Translations under genes and position numbers: made by a program
Notes under the pieces: model-generated
Told to the model about the DNA's origin: nothing
Seen by the model: only the letters and a program-made list of their open reading frames with translations
Database searches by the model: none
Shown here: positions 16,926 through 26,428 of the stretch, one piece after another
How the letters are laid out: each line of letters begins with the position of its first letter
How positions within the stretch are numbered: the first letter of the stretch is position 1
Source: Opitutales bacterium
Lineage (GTDB): Bacteria > Verrucomicrobiota > Verrucomicrobiia > Opitutales > Intestinicryptomonadaceae
NCBI GenBank assembly: GCA_015061945.1
Contig: SUVP01000003.1
Location: forward strand, 248,001-312,000
Direction: 5' to 3'
Length of the DNA: 64,000 nucleotides

Positions 16926-19031
16926 ATGAAACTAAGAAATATATTATTCGTGTTGGCTATGGGGTTGTCGCTTTTGGCGTCGGCACAAACTTATAAATTA
17001 GAAAACTCAAAAGTTCGTTTCGAGATTGATTCAAAAGGTCGCCTTGTATCGCTGAAAAATCTTGTGGCAGATAGAGAATATACCAAAGGCGGAAAGGGGC
17101 TTTGGCAGATAATTTATCAGGAAGGCTCGTCGCTTGAAGAAATTATCACAAGTGAAGATGTGCCTGTTGAAGTCAAAAAAGAAGGCGAAAAACTTATTAT
17201 CAATTACGGCGGTGAGTTCCCTGTAAAAGTAGAGTGTACGCTCGATGATGATGATATTAAGTTTGTGCCTGAAATCAAAAATAACTCGAAAGATAAAATC
17301 TTGCGTGAGTTTCAATTCCCAAATATTCAAGAGTTGATTCTCACAAAAGATAGCCAGTATTACACTTCGGCAACAGGCGGACAAGCCCATGATTTGCGGT
17401 CTTATGCGATGAGTGGTTTTACTCATTACAAGTGGCAAGACGCAAAATATGTTCAAAAATATATCCTTTACCCTGGTGTTGCATCGCTAAATTGCTTTCT
17501 CATTAACGAGCCAAATACAGCACTTTATTTTGCAAATTACGACACCAACTTTAGCAAGACATTGCATATGGCAAGACTCCCAAATATCTCGAAAACTGGA
17601 GCAAAAGAATATGGTCTGCCAGCACTTTGTATGATAAAATACCCGTTTTTGAAATCGGGCGAATCAAAGAAATTTCCAGTGTATGTCGTTTCTCCGCAAA
17701 TGGGCGATTGGCACGTTGCAATGAAAAAATATCGCAAGTGGGCTGAATCAACTTGGTATAAAAAAGGACCACTCGCAGAAGATTATAGAAAATCGAATGG
17801 CTGGCAAAGAGTAATTCTCCGCCACCAACACGGAAAAATTCTATACAAATATAGTCAACTTCCCGATATCTACACAGCAGCTGAACAAGCCGACTTAAAA
17901 CATTTGCGTCTGTACGGCTGGTGGAAAGAAGGTATGGATTCAGGTAATCCACAATATTCTGAAGATTTAGAACAAGGTGGCGATGCGGAACTCCGCAAGC
18001 AAATTAAAGCAATCCAAAAACGTGGTGGTAGCGTAACTTTATACTTCAACGGACAACTTATCGATACAAGCACAGAATATTACAGTAAGATTGGTAAAGA
18101 TATTTGCGTGAAACGTTTTGAAGGTTTCCCCGACATCGAAACGTACCCATTCGGAGGAAATGGAACAGCGTTGCGAGTCTTCCCATACAAGACTTTTGCA
18201 GTTGCTTGCCCATACACAAAAGAATGGTTGGAACGAATGAAGTGGATGGCAGATAGAGCAATCAGCTTGGGCGCAGACGGAATCTATTACGACCAAATGG
18301 GACACGACGTTTATCCATGTTGCGATAAATCGCACGGACACCCCGTTCCATTTATGGATATCAACAAAGCAAAACGTGAGATGTTCCAAAAAGTTTGCGA
18401 ATATGTACGCTCGAAAAAACCAGATATGCCAATCGGGGTAGAAATCGTTTGCGAGCAAATATCGTCTCTTGCCGATTATGTACACAATTCTGCATGGGCA
18501 AATAGAATAGTAAGAATGGACAAAAATGGTAAGCCATATATGGGATTTGTCCCAATGTACCAATATGTGTATCCTGAATTTTCCACTTGCGACTTGGGCT
18601 TTTACGATGAACAAGATATTGACAAGCACTTGAACAATTCACTTATGCGTTCGTGGCGAAGCGACGTTTCTGTATTCCGTTGCAGAGGTACATTGCACGA
18701 TACTCCAAACTACAAAGCATATCTGAAAAAGATAAATGGCTTGCGTGAACGTTATCGCGACTTGATTCTCAATGGCAAATTCCGCGATACAGATTTAGCC
18801 GAATGCTCGAGCAAAAAATTGCCATATTATACATACGAAAATGGAAATAAAATGGCGATAGTATCAACCCAAGCACACTTGAAAAAGATAGATGCAGAGT
18901 TTGTCGCAAAAGGCTATAAATACGTCGAACATTCAGGCTTGGGTAACTTCAAAGTTGAAGGTGAGGGCGACACTGTGAAAACATCGATTGGCGAACGCAG
19001 TGTTGTTGTGATACTTTTTGAAAAGAAATAA
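16926..19031 (+). CDS. Exported DUF6259-like putative glycoside hydrolase, copy 1
   Basis: About 701 residues. The signal peptide is MKLRNILFVLAMGLSLLASAQ. An N-terminal beta-sandwich of about 280 residues (YKLENSKVRFEIDSKGRLVSLKN) is followed by a barrel-like catalytic region. The block GADGIYYDQMGHD holds Asp451 and Asp456, reminiscent of the catalytic Asp region of clan GH-D and related alpha-glycosidases. These families attack alpha-linked sugars, but the substrate is unknown. It is a close tandem paralogue of the gene at 19211, with long identical stretches such as RKWA and the segment around LRLYGWWKEGMD. I chose the ATG at 16926, which begins the signal peptide, over an upstream frame extension. 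Confidence 0.72.
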   Translation: MKLRNILFVLAMGLSLLASAQTYKLENSKVRFEIDSKGRLVSLKNLVADREYTKGGKGLWQIIYQEGSSLEEIITSEDVPVEVKKEGEKLIINYGGEFPVKVECTLDDDDIKFVPEIKNNSKDKILREFQFPNIQELILTKDSQYYTSATGGQAHDLRSYAMSGFTHYKWQDAKYVQKYILYPGVASLNCFLINEPNTALYFANYDTNFSKTLHMARLPNISKTGAKEYGLPALCMIKYPFLKSGESKKFPVYVVSPQMGDWHVAMKKYRKWAESTWYKKGPLAEDYRKSNGWQRVILRHQHGKILYKYSQLPDIYTAAEQADLKHLRLYGWWKEGMDSGNPQYSEDLEQGGDAELRKQIKAIQKRGGSVTLYFNGQLIDTSTEYYSKIGKDICVKRFEGFPDIETYPFGGNGTALRVFPYKTFAVACPYTKEWLERMKWMADRAISLGADGIYYDQMGHDVYPCCDKSHGHPVPFMDINKAKREMFQKVCEYVRSKKPDMPIGVEIVCEQISSLADYVHNSAWANRIVRMDKNGKPYMGFVPMYQYVYPEFSTCDLGFYDEQDIDKHLNNSLMRSWRSDVSVFRCRGTLHDTPNYKAYLKKINGLRERYRDLILNGKFRDTDLAECSSKKLPYYTYENGNKMAIVSTQAHLKKIDAEFVAKGYKYVEHSGLGNFKVEGEGDTVKTSIGERSVVVILFEKK

Positions 19032-19053
19032 AATATCAAATTTGCACTTCAAG

Positions 19054-19081
19054 GTCTGTGAGATTACTCACAGACTTTTTT
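19054..19081 (+). terminator. Intrinsic terminator between the DUF6259-like paralogues
   Basis: GTCTGTGAG and CTCACAGAC form a perfect 9-bp stem around ATTA, followed by T6. It separates the two paralogues into independent transcripts. Confidence 0.9.
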
Positions 19082-19086
19082 GTTAT

Positions 19087-19126
19087 AAAGTCAACATAGT
19101 ACAAGAAACATTTATATAGAGTACAA
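19087..19126 (+). promoter_or_regulatory. Conserved 40-base upstream element, copy 2
   Basis: Second copy of the block at 16810-16849. TACAA occurs at 19100 and 19122, the same 22-base spacing. It follows the terminator of the first paralogue directly and lies about 85-125 bases before the second start codon. Confidence 0.55.
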
Positions 19127-19210
19127 AAATAATTCATTATATTGTTGCATAAACAGAAGGATTTTAATTATCCTCTCATTCTCTTATAACTTATACAAAT
19201 TATCAGAAAT

Positions 19211-21316
19211 ATGAAAATGGGAAAATTACTAATAACACTCGGTTTGTTTGTCGCATCGGTATCTTTTGCCGAAACATACAAACTTGAAAATTCAAAAATA
19301 CGTTTTGAAATTGACGACAAGGGGAGTGTCGTATCTTTGAAAAATTTTGAAACAAACAGAGAATATGCAGGCGGAGGCGGTCTTTGGCGAATCATCTATC
19401 AAGACGGACTTTCTCTCGAAGAAAAGCTTGAGAGTGAAGACGTACCAGTTGATGTCAAAAAAGAAGGCGAAAAGTTGATTATCAACTATGGCGGAGAATT
19501 CCCTGTAAAAGTAGAATGTACTCTCGACGGCGATGATGTTCGCTTTGTGCCAACTCTTAAGAACAACTCGAAAGATAAAATCTTACGAGAGTTTCAATTC
19601 CCACTCATCAAGAATATTCCAAATATTGCTGATTGCGAGTTTATGACAACTCACTCAGGTGGCGAACGTTACAATAGCGTACATGGATATATCCGTGGTG
19701 GCTACACATCGTATATGGGGCAAGATAACAAGGAAGTTCAACGTTATATTCTTTATCCAGGAAGAGCCGCTATGAATTGCTTTCTTGTTAACGAACCAAA
19801 CTCGGCTCTCTACTTTGCACACTACGATTCAAACTTTGGCAAAACATTGCATATTGGTCGCTTGCCGAATATATCAAAAGTAGGTTTGCATGAATTTGGT
19901 TTACCAACGTTGGGTATGGTAAGATACCTCTATTTGAAAGAAGGAGAATCAAAGACTCTCCCAGTGTTTGTCGTTTCACCACAAACTGGCGATTGGCGTA
20001 CATCGATGAAAAAATATCGCAAGTGGGCTGATTCATCGTGGTATCAAAAACGTCCAGCAACAAAAGATTTCAAAGAATCGAATGGTTGGCAACGTGTAAT
20101 TTTCCGTCACCAATATGGAAAACTTCTTTGGGGTTATGATAAACTTCCAGAAATTTATACATCGGCAGAAGAAGCAGGCTTGCATACACTCCGTCTCTAC
20201 GGATGGTGGAAAGAAGGTATGGACGCTGGCAACCCTCACTATTCGGAAGATGATACACAAGGTGGCGATGCAGAACTTCGCAAACAAATTAAGGCAATCC
20301 AAAAGCGTGGTGGTAAAGTAAATCTTTACTTCAATGGTCAGCTTATCGATACCGATACTGAATTCTATAAGACAATCGGTAAAGATATTTGCATTAAGCG
20401 TATGGACGGTACTCCACACCTCGAACGCTATCCTTTCGGTGGCGACGGCACAGCACTTCGTGTGTTCGGAAACAAGACTTTTGGCGTAGCTTGCCCATAC
20501 ACAAAAGAATGGCTCAAAAAACTTATTGAAATCGCAGACAGAGCAATCAGCTTGGGGGCAGACGGAATCTATTACGACCAAATGGGCCACGATATTCTCC
20601 CATGTGCAGACCCAACACACGGACACCCTGTTCCATATATGGAAATCAACCGTTGCAAACACGAAATGTTCAAGAAAGTTTGTGAATATATCCGTGCAAA
20701 GAAACCTGGTATGACTATCGGTGTTGAATGGGTTTGCGACCCAATCGCTCCATTGGTTGACTATGTTCACAATTGTCTTTTTGCAACAAATTATGTCGGC
20801 AAAGATAAGTTTGGTAAGCCGTTGACTGCTTATGCTCCATTGTATCAATACGCATTCCCAGAATACGCAACATGCGATGCTGGTTTGTATGACGACCGCG
20901 ATATTATTCGTCGTGTAAATATCACACTTCTTCGTTCATGGCGAAGCGACGTTTCTATCTTCCGTTGCCGTGAAACAATCAACGCAACACCAGTTTATAA
21001 GGCATATTTGAAAGAAGCAAATAAGCTCCGCGATCGTTTCCGCGACTTGATTCTCAACGGAAAATTCCGTGATATCGACTTGGCAAAATGCACAAACCCA
21101 CAAATAGATTACTACACATACGAAAATGGAAATCGTATGGCAGTTATCACAACACAAGCACACTTGGATATGGCAAAGGCAAACTTTATTGCCGACGGCT
21201 ACAAGTATGTTGAACATGGTGGTTTGGGCGATTACACTGTTGAAGTCGATGGCGATGTCGTGAAAACTTCGATGAAGAAGAATGCACTCATTGTGATTGT
21301 CTTCGAGAAGAAATAA
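19211..21316 (+). CDS. Exported DUF6259-like putative glycoside hydrolase, copy 2
   Basis: The 701-residue paralogue of the preceding gene is collinear over its whole length. It has its own signal peptide (MKMGKLLITLGLFVASVSFAE). GADGIYYDQMGHD again falls at residues 449-461 with Asp451 and Asp456, so there are almost no net indels before it. Differences cluster in substrate-side regions such as the segment after GVEWVCDPIAPL and the MDGTPHLERYPFGGDG loop. The two probably act on related alpha-glycosides outside the cytoplasm. It has its own upstream element and terminator. A ROK sugar kinase follows and may phosphorylate the released sugar. Confidence 0.72.
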   Translation: MKMGKLLITLGLFVASVSFAETYKLENSKIRFEIDDKGSVVSLKNFETNREYAGGGGLWRIIYQDGLSLEEKLESEDVPVDVKKEGEKLIINYGGEFPVKVECTLDGDDVRFVPTLKNNSKDKILREFQFPLIKNIPNIADCEFMTTHSGGERYNSVHGYIRGGYTSYMGQDNKEVQRYILYPGRAAMNCFLVNEPNSALYFAHYDSNFGKTLHIGRLPNISKVGLHEFGLPTLGMVRYLYLKEGESKTLPVFVVSPQTGDWRTSMKKYRKWADSSWYQKRPATKDFKESNGWQRVIFRHQYGKLLWGYDKLPEIYTSAEEAGLHTLRLYGWWKEGMDAGNPHYSEDDTQGGDAELRKQIKAIQKRGGKVNLYFNGQLIDTDTEFYKTIGKDICIKRMDGTPHLERYPFGGDGTALRVFGNKTFGVACPYTKEWLKKLIEIADRAISLGADGIYYDQMGHDILPCADPTHGHPVPYMEINRCKHEMFKKVCEYIRAKKPGMTIGVEWVCDPIAPLVDYVHNCLFATNYVGKDKFGKPLTAYAPLYQYAFPEYATCDAGLYDDRDIIRRVNITLLRSWRSDVSIFRCRETINATPVYKAYLKEANKLRDRFRDLILNGKFRDIDLAKCTNPQIDYYTYENGNRMAVITTQAHLDMAKANFIADGYKYVEHGGLGDYTVEVDGDVVKTSMKKNALIVIVFEKK

Positions 21317-21336
21317 AACCAACATTTAGAAAAACA

Positions 21337-21366
21337 AAAGGCGTGCAGTTTTGTACGCCTTTTTTA
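21337..21366 (+). terminator. Intrinsic terminator
   Basis: AAGGCGT and ACGCCTT pair around a 10-base loop and are followed by T-rich sequence. It closes the second DUF6259-like gene. Confidence 0.85.
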
Positions 21367-21456
21367 TTTGCAAATTTTTGAAATTTTAAATTGTGATTTT
21401 TTCAAAAATATTCAAACTAATGTTCTATAACTTATAACTAACTAAAATTATTTATT

Positions 21457-22410
21457 ATGAAATACGCAATCGGAGTAGATATTGGTGGAACAGGCACAAA
21501 ACTCGGCGTTGTCGACGAAAAGGGCAACGTACTAAAACATCACGAATTTAAAACGACAGATTATAAGGATTTTCCTACATACGTCGACGGTCTTGTCGAA
21601 GCAATTACAATGCTTACATCAAGCACAGAAGGGGAATGTCAAGGCGTTGGTATTGGGGCTCCGAATGGAAATTATTATTCTGGTAGAATCGAATTTGCTC
21701 CAAATCTCCCATTTGGTGATGGTGCACCAATCGTCGACGCATTGAAAGAAAAGCTCGGCTATAATATCGTATGCTTGAGCAATGACGCAAACGCTGCAGC
21801 AATCGGCGAAAAAATCTATGGTGGCGGACGCAACCTCAATCACTTTATTCTTATCACTCTCGGAACAGGTTTGGGTTCGGGTATTATTTGCGACGGCAAA
21901 ATTGTTCTCGGTGAAGACGGCAACGCTGGCGAACTCGGACACGTTTGTGCAGTGCCAAACGGACGCATTTGTGGTTGCGGAAAGCGTGGTTGCCTTGAAG
22001 CATACGCATCGGCAACAGGTATCAAACGTACATTTATGGAAATGGTCGCAAAATATAATGGCGACTCTATTATAGCAAATACGCCTTGGGATAAGCTCGA
22101 CGCACGTGTTGTGGAAGACGCTGCAAAACAAGGCGACAAGGCGGCAATCGAAACATATAATGTAACAGGTGCGATATTGGGTAGATGCTTGGCAGACTTT
22201 GTACACTTTTCTCGCCCATCAGCGATATTCCTTTTTGGAGGACCAGTTAAGAGTGGCGAGATGATTCTCGAGCCGACACGCATAGCAATGGAAAAAAATC
22301 TGATGCCAGTTTTCAAAGGAAAAATCAGAGTATTAGCATCGGAACTTCCACTTGGCGATGCCGCAATTTTGGGAGCATCGGCAATGGTCTGGGACGCAAT
22401 CGCAAAATAA
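21457..22410 (+). CDS. ROK-family sugar kinase (glucokinase-like)
   Basis: The 317-residue protein opens with the phosphate-binding loop IGVDIGGTGTKLGVVD. It has the sugar-binding LSNDANAAAIGE, the ATP loop LGTGLGSG, and the ROK zinc motif CGCGKRGCLE (Cys172, 174 and 179, with the conserved upstream GELGHVCAVP His). No N-terminal helix-turn-helix is present, so it is a kinase and not a ROK repressor. It phosphorylates a hexose, probably glucose or a derivative, with ATP in the cytoplasm. It follows the two DUF6259-like enzymes but has a terminator before it, so it is a separate unit. Confidence 0.92.
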   Translation: MKYAIGVDIGGTGTKLGVVDEKGNVLKHHEFKTTDYKDFPTYVDGLVEAITMLTSSTEGECQGVGIGAPNGNYYSGRIEFAPNLPFGDGAPIVDALKEKLGYNIVCLSNDANAAAIGEKIYGGGRNLNHFILITLGTGLGSGIICDGKIVLGEDGNAGELGHVCAVPNGRICGCGKRGCLEAYASATGIKRTFMEMVAKYNGDSIIANTPWDKLDARVVEDAAKQGDKAAIETYNVTGAILGRCLADFVHFSRPSAIFLFGGPVKSGEMILEPTRIAMEKNLMPVFKGKIRVLASELPLGDAAILGASAMVWDAIAK

Positions 22411-22437
22411 AAAAATAAAGAACTAACCTGATATCAG

Positions 22438-22468
22438 AAAACTGCCAAAAAAATTGGCAGTTTTTTTA
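22438..22468. terminator. Intrinsic terminator after the ROK kinase
   Basis: AAACTGCCAA and TTGGCAGTTT form a perfect stem around a short A-rich loop, followed by T-rich sequence. It may also serve the convergent gene, with a weaker tail. Confidence 0.85.
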
Positions 22469-22515
22469 TATGAAATAATAAAATAGTTTTAAAATTTTTA
22501 ACGATTATAGTCTTG

Positions 22516-23100
22516 TTATTTCTTTGCATAGATAAAAGCAAATGGATATGCGACAACTTTCCCTGATTGCTCTCCGTCCGTTTTTATGACGATAGTTATA
22601 TATTCTTCTGCTTTTTTTGTAAATTTGAGCTTGTATCTTAAAATAACGTATTGGCTATCGGGCATCGATGGCATTGTTTCACTTATCGATTGCGATACTA
22701 ATTCTCTTGATATAAAATCGCCATAATTTTTGTATTTATCTATTTCAAATTGTATTTTATATTTAGATACTTTGTAATAATATTTTTTTCTGCCGAAAAT
22801 ACTTTTTTCTCTTTTCTTGTATGACATCATTTCAGCAGATTTGACATTTTTTCGTTCCACAAAACCGAGGAATCTTTCGGCGACAGAAATTGCCTTTGAT
22901 ATTGAGTTGTTCTCAGAAGTTTTACTCGTAACTTCTATGTTTTGTAGTGGCGATTTTTTGAGAACATTTACAGGTTTGGGAAGTGTTGCCTTGGGAAGCG
23001 ATGCTTGAGGCATTGATACTTGTGGAATACTCGACGAGTTTTGTGCAATACTACTTATCGAGATAATTACAATGATAATTACAGAAAAATATTTTTTCAT
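22516..23100 (-). CDS. Exported protein of unknown function
   Basis: The 194-residue protein has a signal peptide (MKKYFSVIIIVIISISSIAQ). A low-complexity proline and serine linker follows (PQVSMPQASLPKATLPKP). A folded part runs from about residue 65 (SISKAISVAERFLGFVERKNVKSAEMM) to a beta-rich end (YVILRYKLKFTKKAEEYITIVIK). The pattern of a helix, then a lysine-rich loop, then paired strands vaguely resembles DUF4019-type periplasmic proteins, but I cannot support that assignment. It is monocistronic, divergent from the fatty-acid-type operon across 164 bases. Confidence 0.7.
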   Translation of the reverse strand: MKKYFSVIIIVIISISSIAQNSSSIPQVSMPQASLPKATLPKPVNVLKKSPLQNIEVTSKTSENNSISKAISVAERFLGFVERKNVKSAEMMSYKKREKSIFGRKKYYYKVSKYKIQFEIDKYKNYGDFISRELVSQSISETMPSMPDSQYVILRYKLKFTKKAEEYITIVIKTDGEQSGKVVAYPFAFIYAKK

Positions 23101-23264
23101 AATGTCAGAATGATTCTTGAATGTTAAAATAAAGCAGAAAAACGAATGCTATACTTGGATTTATTTTTTTCAAGATAATTTATTGTAAGAAGTAGTACAG
23201 TTATGCAAAAAGTCAAAAAAAAGGTTGAGAGAGTGAAAATATAGTGTCAATATGTAAAGTGATA

Positions 23265-23732
23265 ATGGAAAGTTCTACAAAAAAATTTAGCAAAGAAGAT
23301 ATACTTGCGGTGATGCCACAACAACCTCCGTTTCTTTTTGTCGATGAAGCTGAAGTTTTAGATGGCGAAATTATCGGGAAGTATAAGATAAAAGATCCGG
23401 AAGTTTTTGCCGACGGACACTTTAAAGGTAATCCAGTTTTCCCTGGAACTTTGATGTTTGAATCGCTCGGGCAACTTTGTGTTCTCGGCTTGATTAAAGG
23501 CGTTTTTGAGGGTATGGAGCGTCCTGCCGATTCATCAAAAATCTTTTTCACTTCAAGCGAGTCATCACGTTGTATGCGTATTTGCCGTCCAAATGAAGTT
23601 TTGGAATTGCGTGCAAAACCGACAAGAATACGTCGCCCAATAGCGAGCTTTGAAGCCTCGATAAGATGCGGTGGCGAACGCACTGCGTTTATCGAAAAAC
23701 TAACATTAACTTTTGATTATATACCACAATAA
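23265..23732 (+). CDS. FabZ/FabA-like 3-hydroxyacyl-ACP dehydratase
   Basis: About 155 residues with a hot-dog fold. PQQPPFLFVDEAEVL and the active-site segment DGHFKGNPVFPGTLMFESL carry the catalytic His and the Glu expected for FabZ. The enzyme dehydrates 3-hydroxyacyl-ACP. I prefer the ATG at 23265. An in-frame GTG at 23244 would add seven residues, and neither has a strong ribosome-binding site. It lies 2 bases before the ketoacyl synthase gene, with waaA following, so the operon probably makes or modifies an envelope acyl chain. Housekeeping FabZ in this phylum is often fused to LpxC, so this may be a specialised copy. Confidence 0.85.
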   Translation: MESSTKKFSKEDILAVMPQQPPFLFVDEAEVLDGEIIGKYKIKDPEVFADGHFKGNPVFPGTLMFESLGQLCVLGLIKGVFEGMERPADSSKIFFTSSESSRCMRICRPNEVLELRAKPTRIRRPIASFEASIRCGGERTAFIEKLTLTFDYIPQ

Positions 23733-23734
23733 TT

Positions 23735-24997
23735 ATGCAAAATAATGTAGTAATCACAGGCTTGGGTTTTATCACAAGCATAGGCAATAGCGTAGAACAG
23801 GTTATTGATAGCCTCGTAAATCTCAAAAATGGAATCGAACTTTACGAGCCATTTGCAGATGAGAAAATTCCAGTGAAATGTGTCGGCACTGTGAAAGATT
23901 TTGACGTGTCGAGTACTGACCCTGAAGATTGGGTGTATCCGTCGGAATATCAAGTACGTCGAGATGTCTTGCGTGGATTAGCTCCGCACGGCTTGTACGC
24001 ATATTGTGCAATGAAACAAGCTATTGCCGACGCAAAACTTTCTGACGCAGAAGTGTCGAATGTATCGACTGGCTTGTACACAGCTTCGGCTGGTTCAACT
24101 GGTATGCTTTATCACAATATGCAACGCCTTGATAAGCATGGTGTGTTGCGTGCTAATCCTCTCGGTATTGTGTGTTCGATTGCGGGGACATTGTCGTTCA
24201 ATCTCGTATCGGCATTTAAAATTAAGGGTTCGAGTTGTGGCTTTGTATCGGCTTGTGCAAGTAGCTCGCATGCGACAGGTTTTGCGTTTGACGAAATTGC
24301 ATCGGGTCGCCAAGACAGAATGTTTGTCGTTGGTGGCGAAGATGGAGACTATCGCACACTCTTGCCATTTGCCGGTATGCGTGCTTTGAGTACATCGAAA
24401 GATCCAAACACAGCGTCTCGCCCATTTGATAAAAATCGCGACGGATTTGTCGGTTGTGGCGGTGGTGTCGTTATGGTTTTGGAAAATGAAAAAGTTGCAC
24501 GTGAACGTGGTGCAAAAATTTATGCGAGAATACGAGGTTGGGGACAAGCGAGCGACGGCTACAACGTTGCAATTCCACATCCGTCTGGCGAAGGTGTTAT
24601 AAATGCATCGAATATGGCACTCAAGAGTGCAGGTATCACAGCAGATGATGTCGATTACATCAACGCTCACGCAACATCAACTCCGATTGGCGACGCTGCC
24701 GAAACAAAGGCGATTGTCGCAGTCTTTGGGGAAAATAAAAAATTGAAAGTAAGTAGCACAAAGGCAATCACAGGGCACGGGTTATCGCTCGCTGGCGTTA
24801 TGGAAGCTGGTTTCTGTGCGTTGGCGATTGACCGTGGGTTTACTCCAGGTTCGGCACACATCGAAAATCTCGATGAACGTATGCAAGCTTTGAATATCCC
24901 GACAGAGACAAAATTTGATTCTCCAAAAATTGTGATGTCGCTCAGCAGTGGATTTGGTGGAGCAAACACTGCAATAGTAATGGAAAAAGTCGATTAA
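23735..24997 (+). CDS. Beta-ketoacyl-ACP synthase (FabB/FabF-like)
   Basis: The 420-residue thiolase-fold enzyme starts NVVITGLGFITSIGNS. The catalytic Cys is in VSACASSSHA, and the two His are in NAHATSTPIGD and KAITGHGLSLAG. These make the Cys-His-His triad of elongating KAS I/II enzymes. It condenses malonyl-ACP with an acyl-ACP. It is tightly coupled to the dehydratase before it (2 bases) and to waaA after it (1 base). The linkage to an LPS gene suggests a role in envelope lipids, but housekeeping fatty acid synthesis is not excluded. Confidence 0.92.
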   Translation: MQNNVVITGLGFITSIGNSVEQVIDSLVNLKNGIELYEPFADEKIPVKCVGTVKDFDVSSTDPEDWVYPSEYQVRRDVLRGLAPHGLYAYCAMKQAIADAKLSDAEVSNVSTGLYTASAGSTGMLYHNMQRLDKHGVLRANPLGIVCSIAGTLSFNLVSAFKIKGSSCGFVSACASSSHATGFAFDEIASGRQDRMFVVGGEDGDYRTLLPFAGMRALSTSKDPNTASRPFDKNRDGFVGCGGGVVMVLENEKVARERGAKIYARIRGWGQASDGYNVAIPHPSGEGVINASNMALKSAGITADDVDYINAHATSTPIGDAAETKAIVAVFGENKKLKVSSTKAITGHGLSLAGVMEAGFCALAIDRGFTPGSAHIENLDERMQALNIPTETKFDSPKIVMSLSSGFGGANTAIVMEKVD

Positions 24998-24998
24998 A

Positions 24999-26279
24999 AT
25001 GATTTGGTTTTATCGCCTTTTATTTATTCCCGCATTCTTGATTGCTATTCCGTATTACGCAATGAGAATGATTCGTCGAGGTGGATATGCGAAAGATTTT
25101 TCGCATCGCTTCGGCGGACAAAAGAACTTACCAAAAGTCGCAAAAGGTAAGACACGTTTTTGGATTCAAGCAGTTAGCGTTGGTGAGGTTGAAGCAATTT
25201 CTACACTTGTAGATAAATTTGCATTGCGTGATGATGTCGAGCTTGTCATTACAACGACGACAAGCACAGGCTATAAAATTCTTCGTGAAAAATATGCTCC
25301 AAAATGTTTTTATGTTGGCGTGTTTCCAATGGATTTTTGGCTGTTTAGCCGACGGGCATGGAATAAAATTAAGCCCGATGTCTGCATTCTAATGGAGGGA
25401 GAACTTTGGCCAGAGCATATGCACCAAGCAAAAGTCAGAGGTGCAAAATTACTTTTGTTGAATGCGAGAATTTCAGATAAATCGTTCAAACGATATTTGA
25501 AAATTCCGTATTTTGCACGTCGTTTGTTCGATAAATTTTCAGCAATTTGCGTGTCGAACGAAATAGATGTCGAACGATTCATAGCCTTGGGTGCATCGCA
25601 GTCGAGACTTCATTTAACAGGCAATATGAAGTTCGATTCAAAACCGTCAAAATATTTAGACGATGCCGAAAAATTGGGACTTCGCAAAGAGCTTGGGTTT
25701 GCTCCCGATTCTTTTGTTTTGCTCGGTTCGTCAACGTGGGCGGGCGAAGAAGATATGCTTTTGAAAGCGTTAGATAAAATCCGTGCAAAAGGTATAGATT
25801 GCAGATTGTTGCTTGTTCCACGCCACGCAGAACGCAGAGAACAAATAAAGAAAATTATTGCCGATTATCCACATTGCGTCAGAAGCGAATCTAAACAAGC
25901 AGACGACGGGACACTCGTATATTTGGCAGATACCACAGGTGAGTTGCGAATGTTTACACAAGTTGGGGACTTGGCTTTTGTTGGCAAAAGTTTGTCGCCA
26001 AATGTGGGTGGGCAAACCCCGATTGATTGTGCGTCGCTTGGCACGCCGATTGTTTATGGACCAAATATGACGAACTTTCGTCGAGCTTGCGAAACACTCG
26101 AACGCGACGGTGCAGTTGTAAAAGTGCAAGACGCCCAAACGGCAATATCGGAAATTGTCCGACTTGCTGAAAATCAACAAATCCGTGAGACGCTCGCCGT
26201 GAAAGCAAAGAAATGGCACGAATCGAATGTCGGTGCAACGGACAGAACTTTTGAAATAATCGAAAAATCGATAGCATAA
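24999..26279 (+). CDS. waaA: 3-deoxy-D-manno-octulosonic acid transferase
   Basis: The 426-residue GT30 enzyme has an N-terminal membrane anchor (FYRLLFIPAFLIAIPYYA), then RRGGYAKDFSHRFGG, close to the Kdo-transferase pattern. Later come WIQAVSVGEVEA, containing the expected catalytic Glu, then LMEGELWPE, STWAGEED and VGKSLSPNVGGQTPIDCAS. WaaA moves Kdo from CMP-Kdo to lipid IVA at the inner membrane's cytoplasmic face. Whether it adds one or more Kdo units cannot be told. It is the last gene of the operon and is followed by a terminator. Confidence 0.93.
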   Translation: MIWFYRLLFIPAFLIAIPYYAMRMIRRGGYAKDFSHRFGGQKNLPKVAKGKTRFWIQAVSVGEVEAISTLVDKFALRDDVELVITTTTSTGYKILREKYAPKCFYVGVFPMDFWLFSRRAWNKIKPDVCILMEGELWPEHMHQAKVRGAKLLLLNARISDKSFKRYLKIPYFARRLFDKFSAICVSNEIDVERFIALGASQSRLHLTGNMKFDSKPSKYLDDAEKLGLRKELGFAPDSFVLLGSSTWAGEEDMLLKALDKIRAKGIDCRLLLVPRHAERREQIKKIIADYPHCVRSESKQADDGTLVYLADTTGELRMFTQVGDLAFVGKSLSPNVGGQTPIDCASLGTPIVYGPNMTNFRRACETLERDGAVVKVQDAQTAISEIVRLAENQQIRETLAVKAKKWHESNVGATDRTFEIIEKSIA

Positions 26280-26296
26280 ATTTTCAAAAAAACAAA

Positions 26297-26330
26297 AGCC
26301 GTTCGGGGATTTTCTCGAACGGTTTTTTGT
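26297..26330 (+). terminator. Intrinsic terminator after waaA
   Basis: GCCGTTCG and CGAACGGT pair, with a G-U closure, around a 10-base loop, followed by T6. Confidence 0.88.
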
Positions 26331-26373
26331 TTATAAATAATTGTAAAAAATTTTATTTGATAAAAGTTTTAGC

Positions 26374-26402
26374 TTGACTGTTCAAATTCTTAATCCTATT
26401 CT
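26374..26402 (+). promoter_or_regulatory. Sigma-70-type promoter
   Basis: TTGACT at 26374-26379 and TATTCT at 26397-26402 are separated by 17 bases. It lies 26 bases before the start codon of the ADP-ribosylglycohydrolase-like gene and is one of the best promoter matches in the window. Confidence 0.6.
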
Positions 26403-26428
26403 AACTTCGTTAACAGAAAGGCTATACG

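Noticed and set aside
20033-20848. 271-codon frame antisense to the second DUF6259-like gene
   Set aside because: Composition is a mirror of the sense gene, which is supported by its paralogue.
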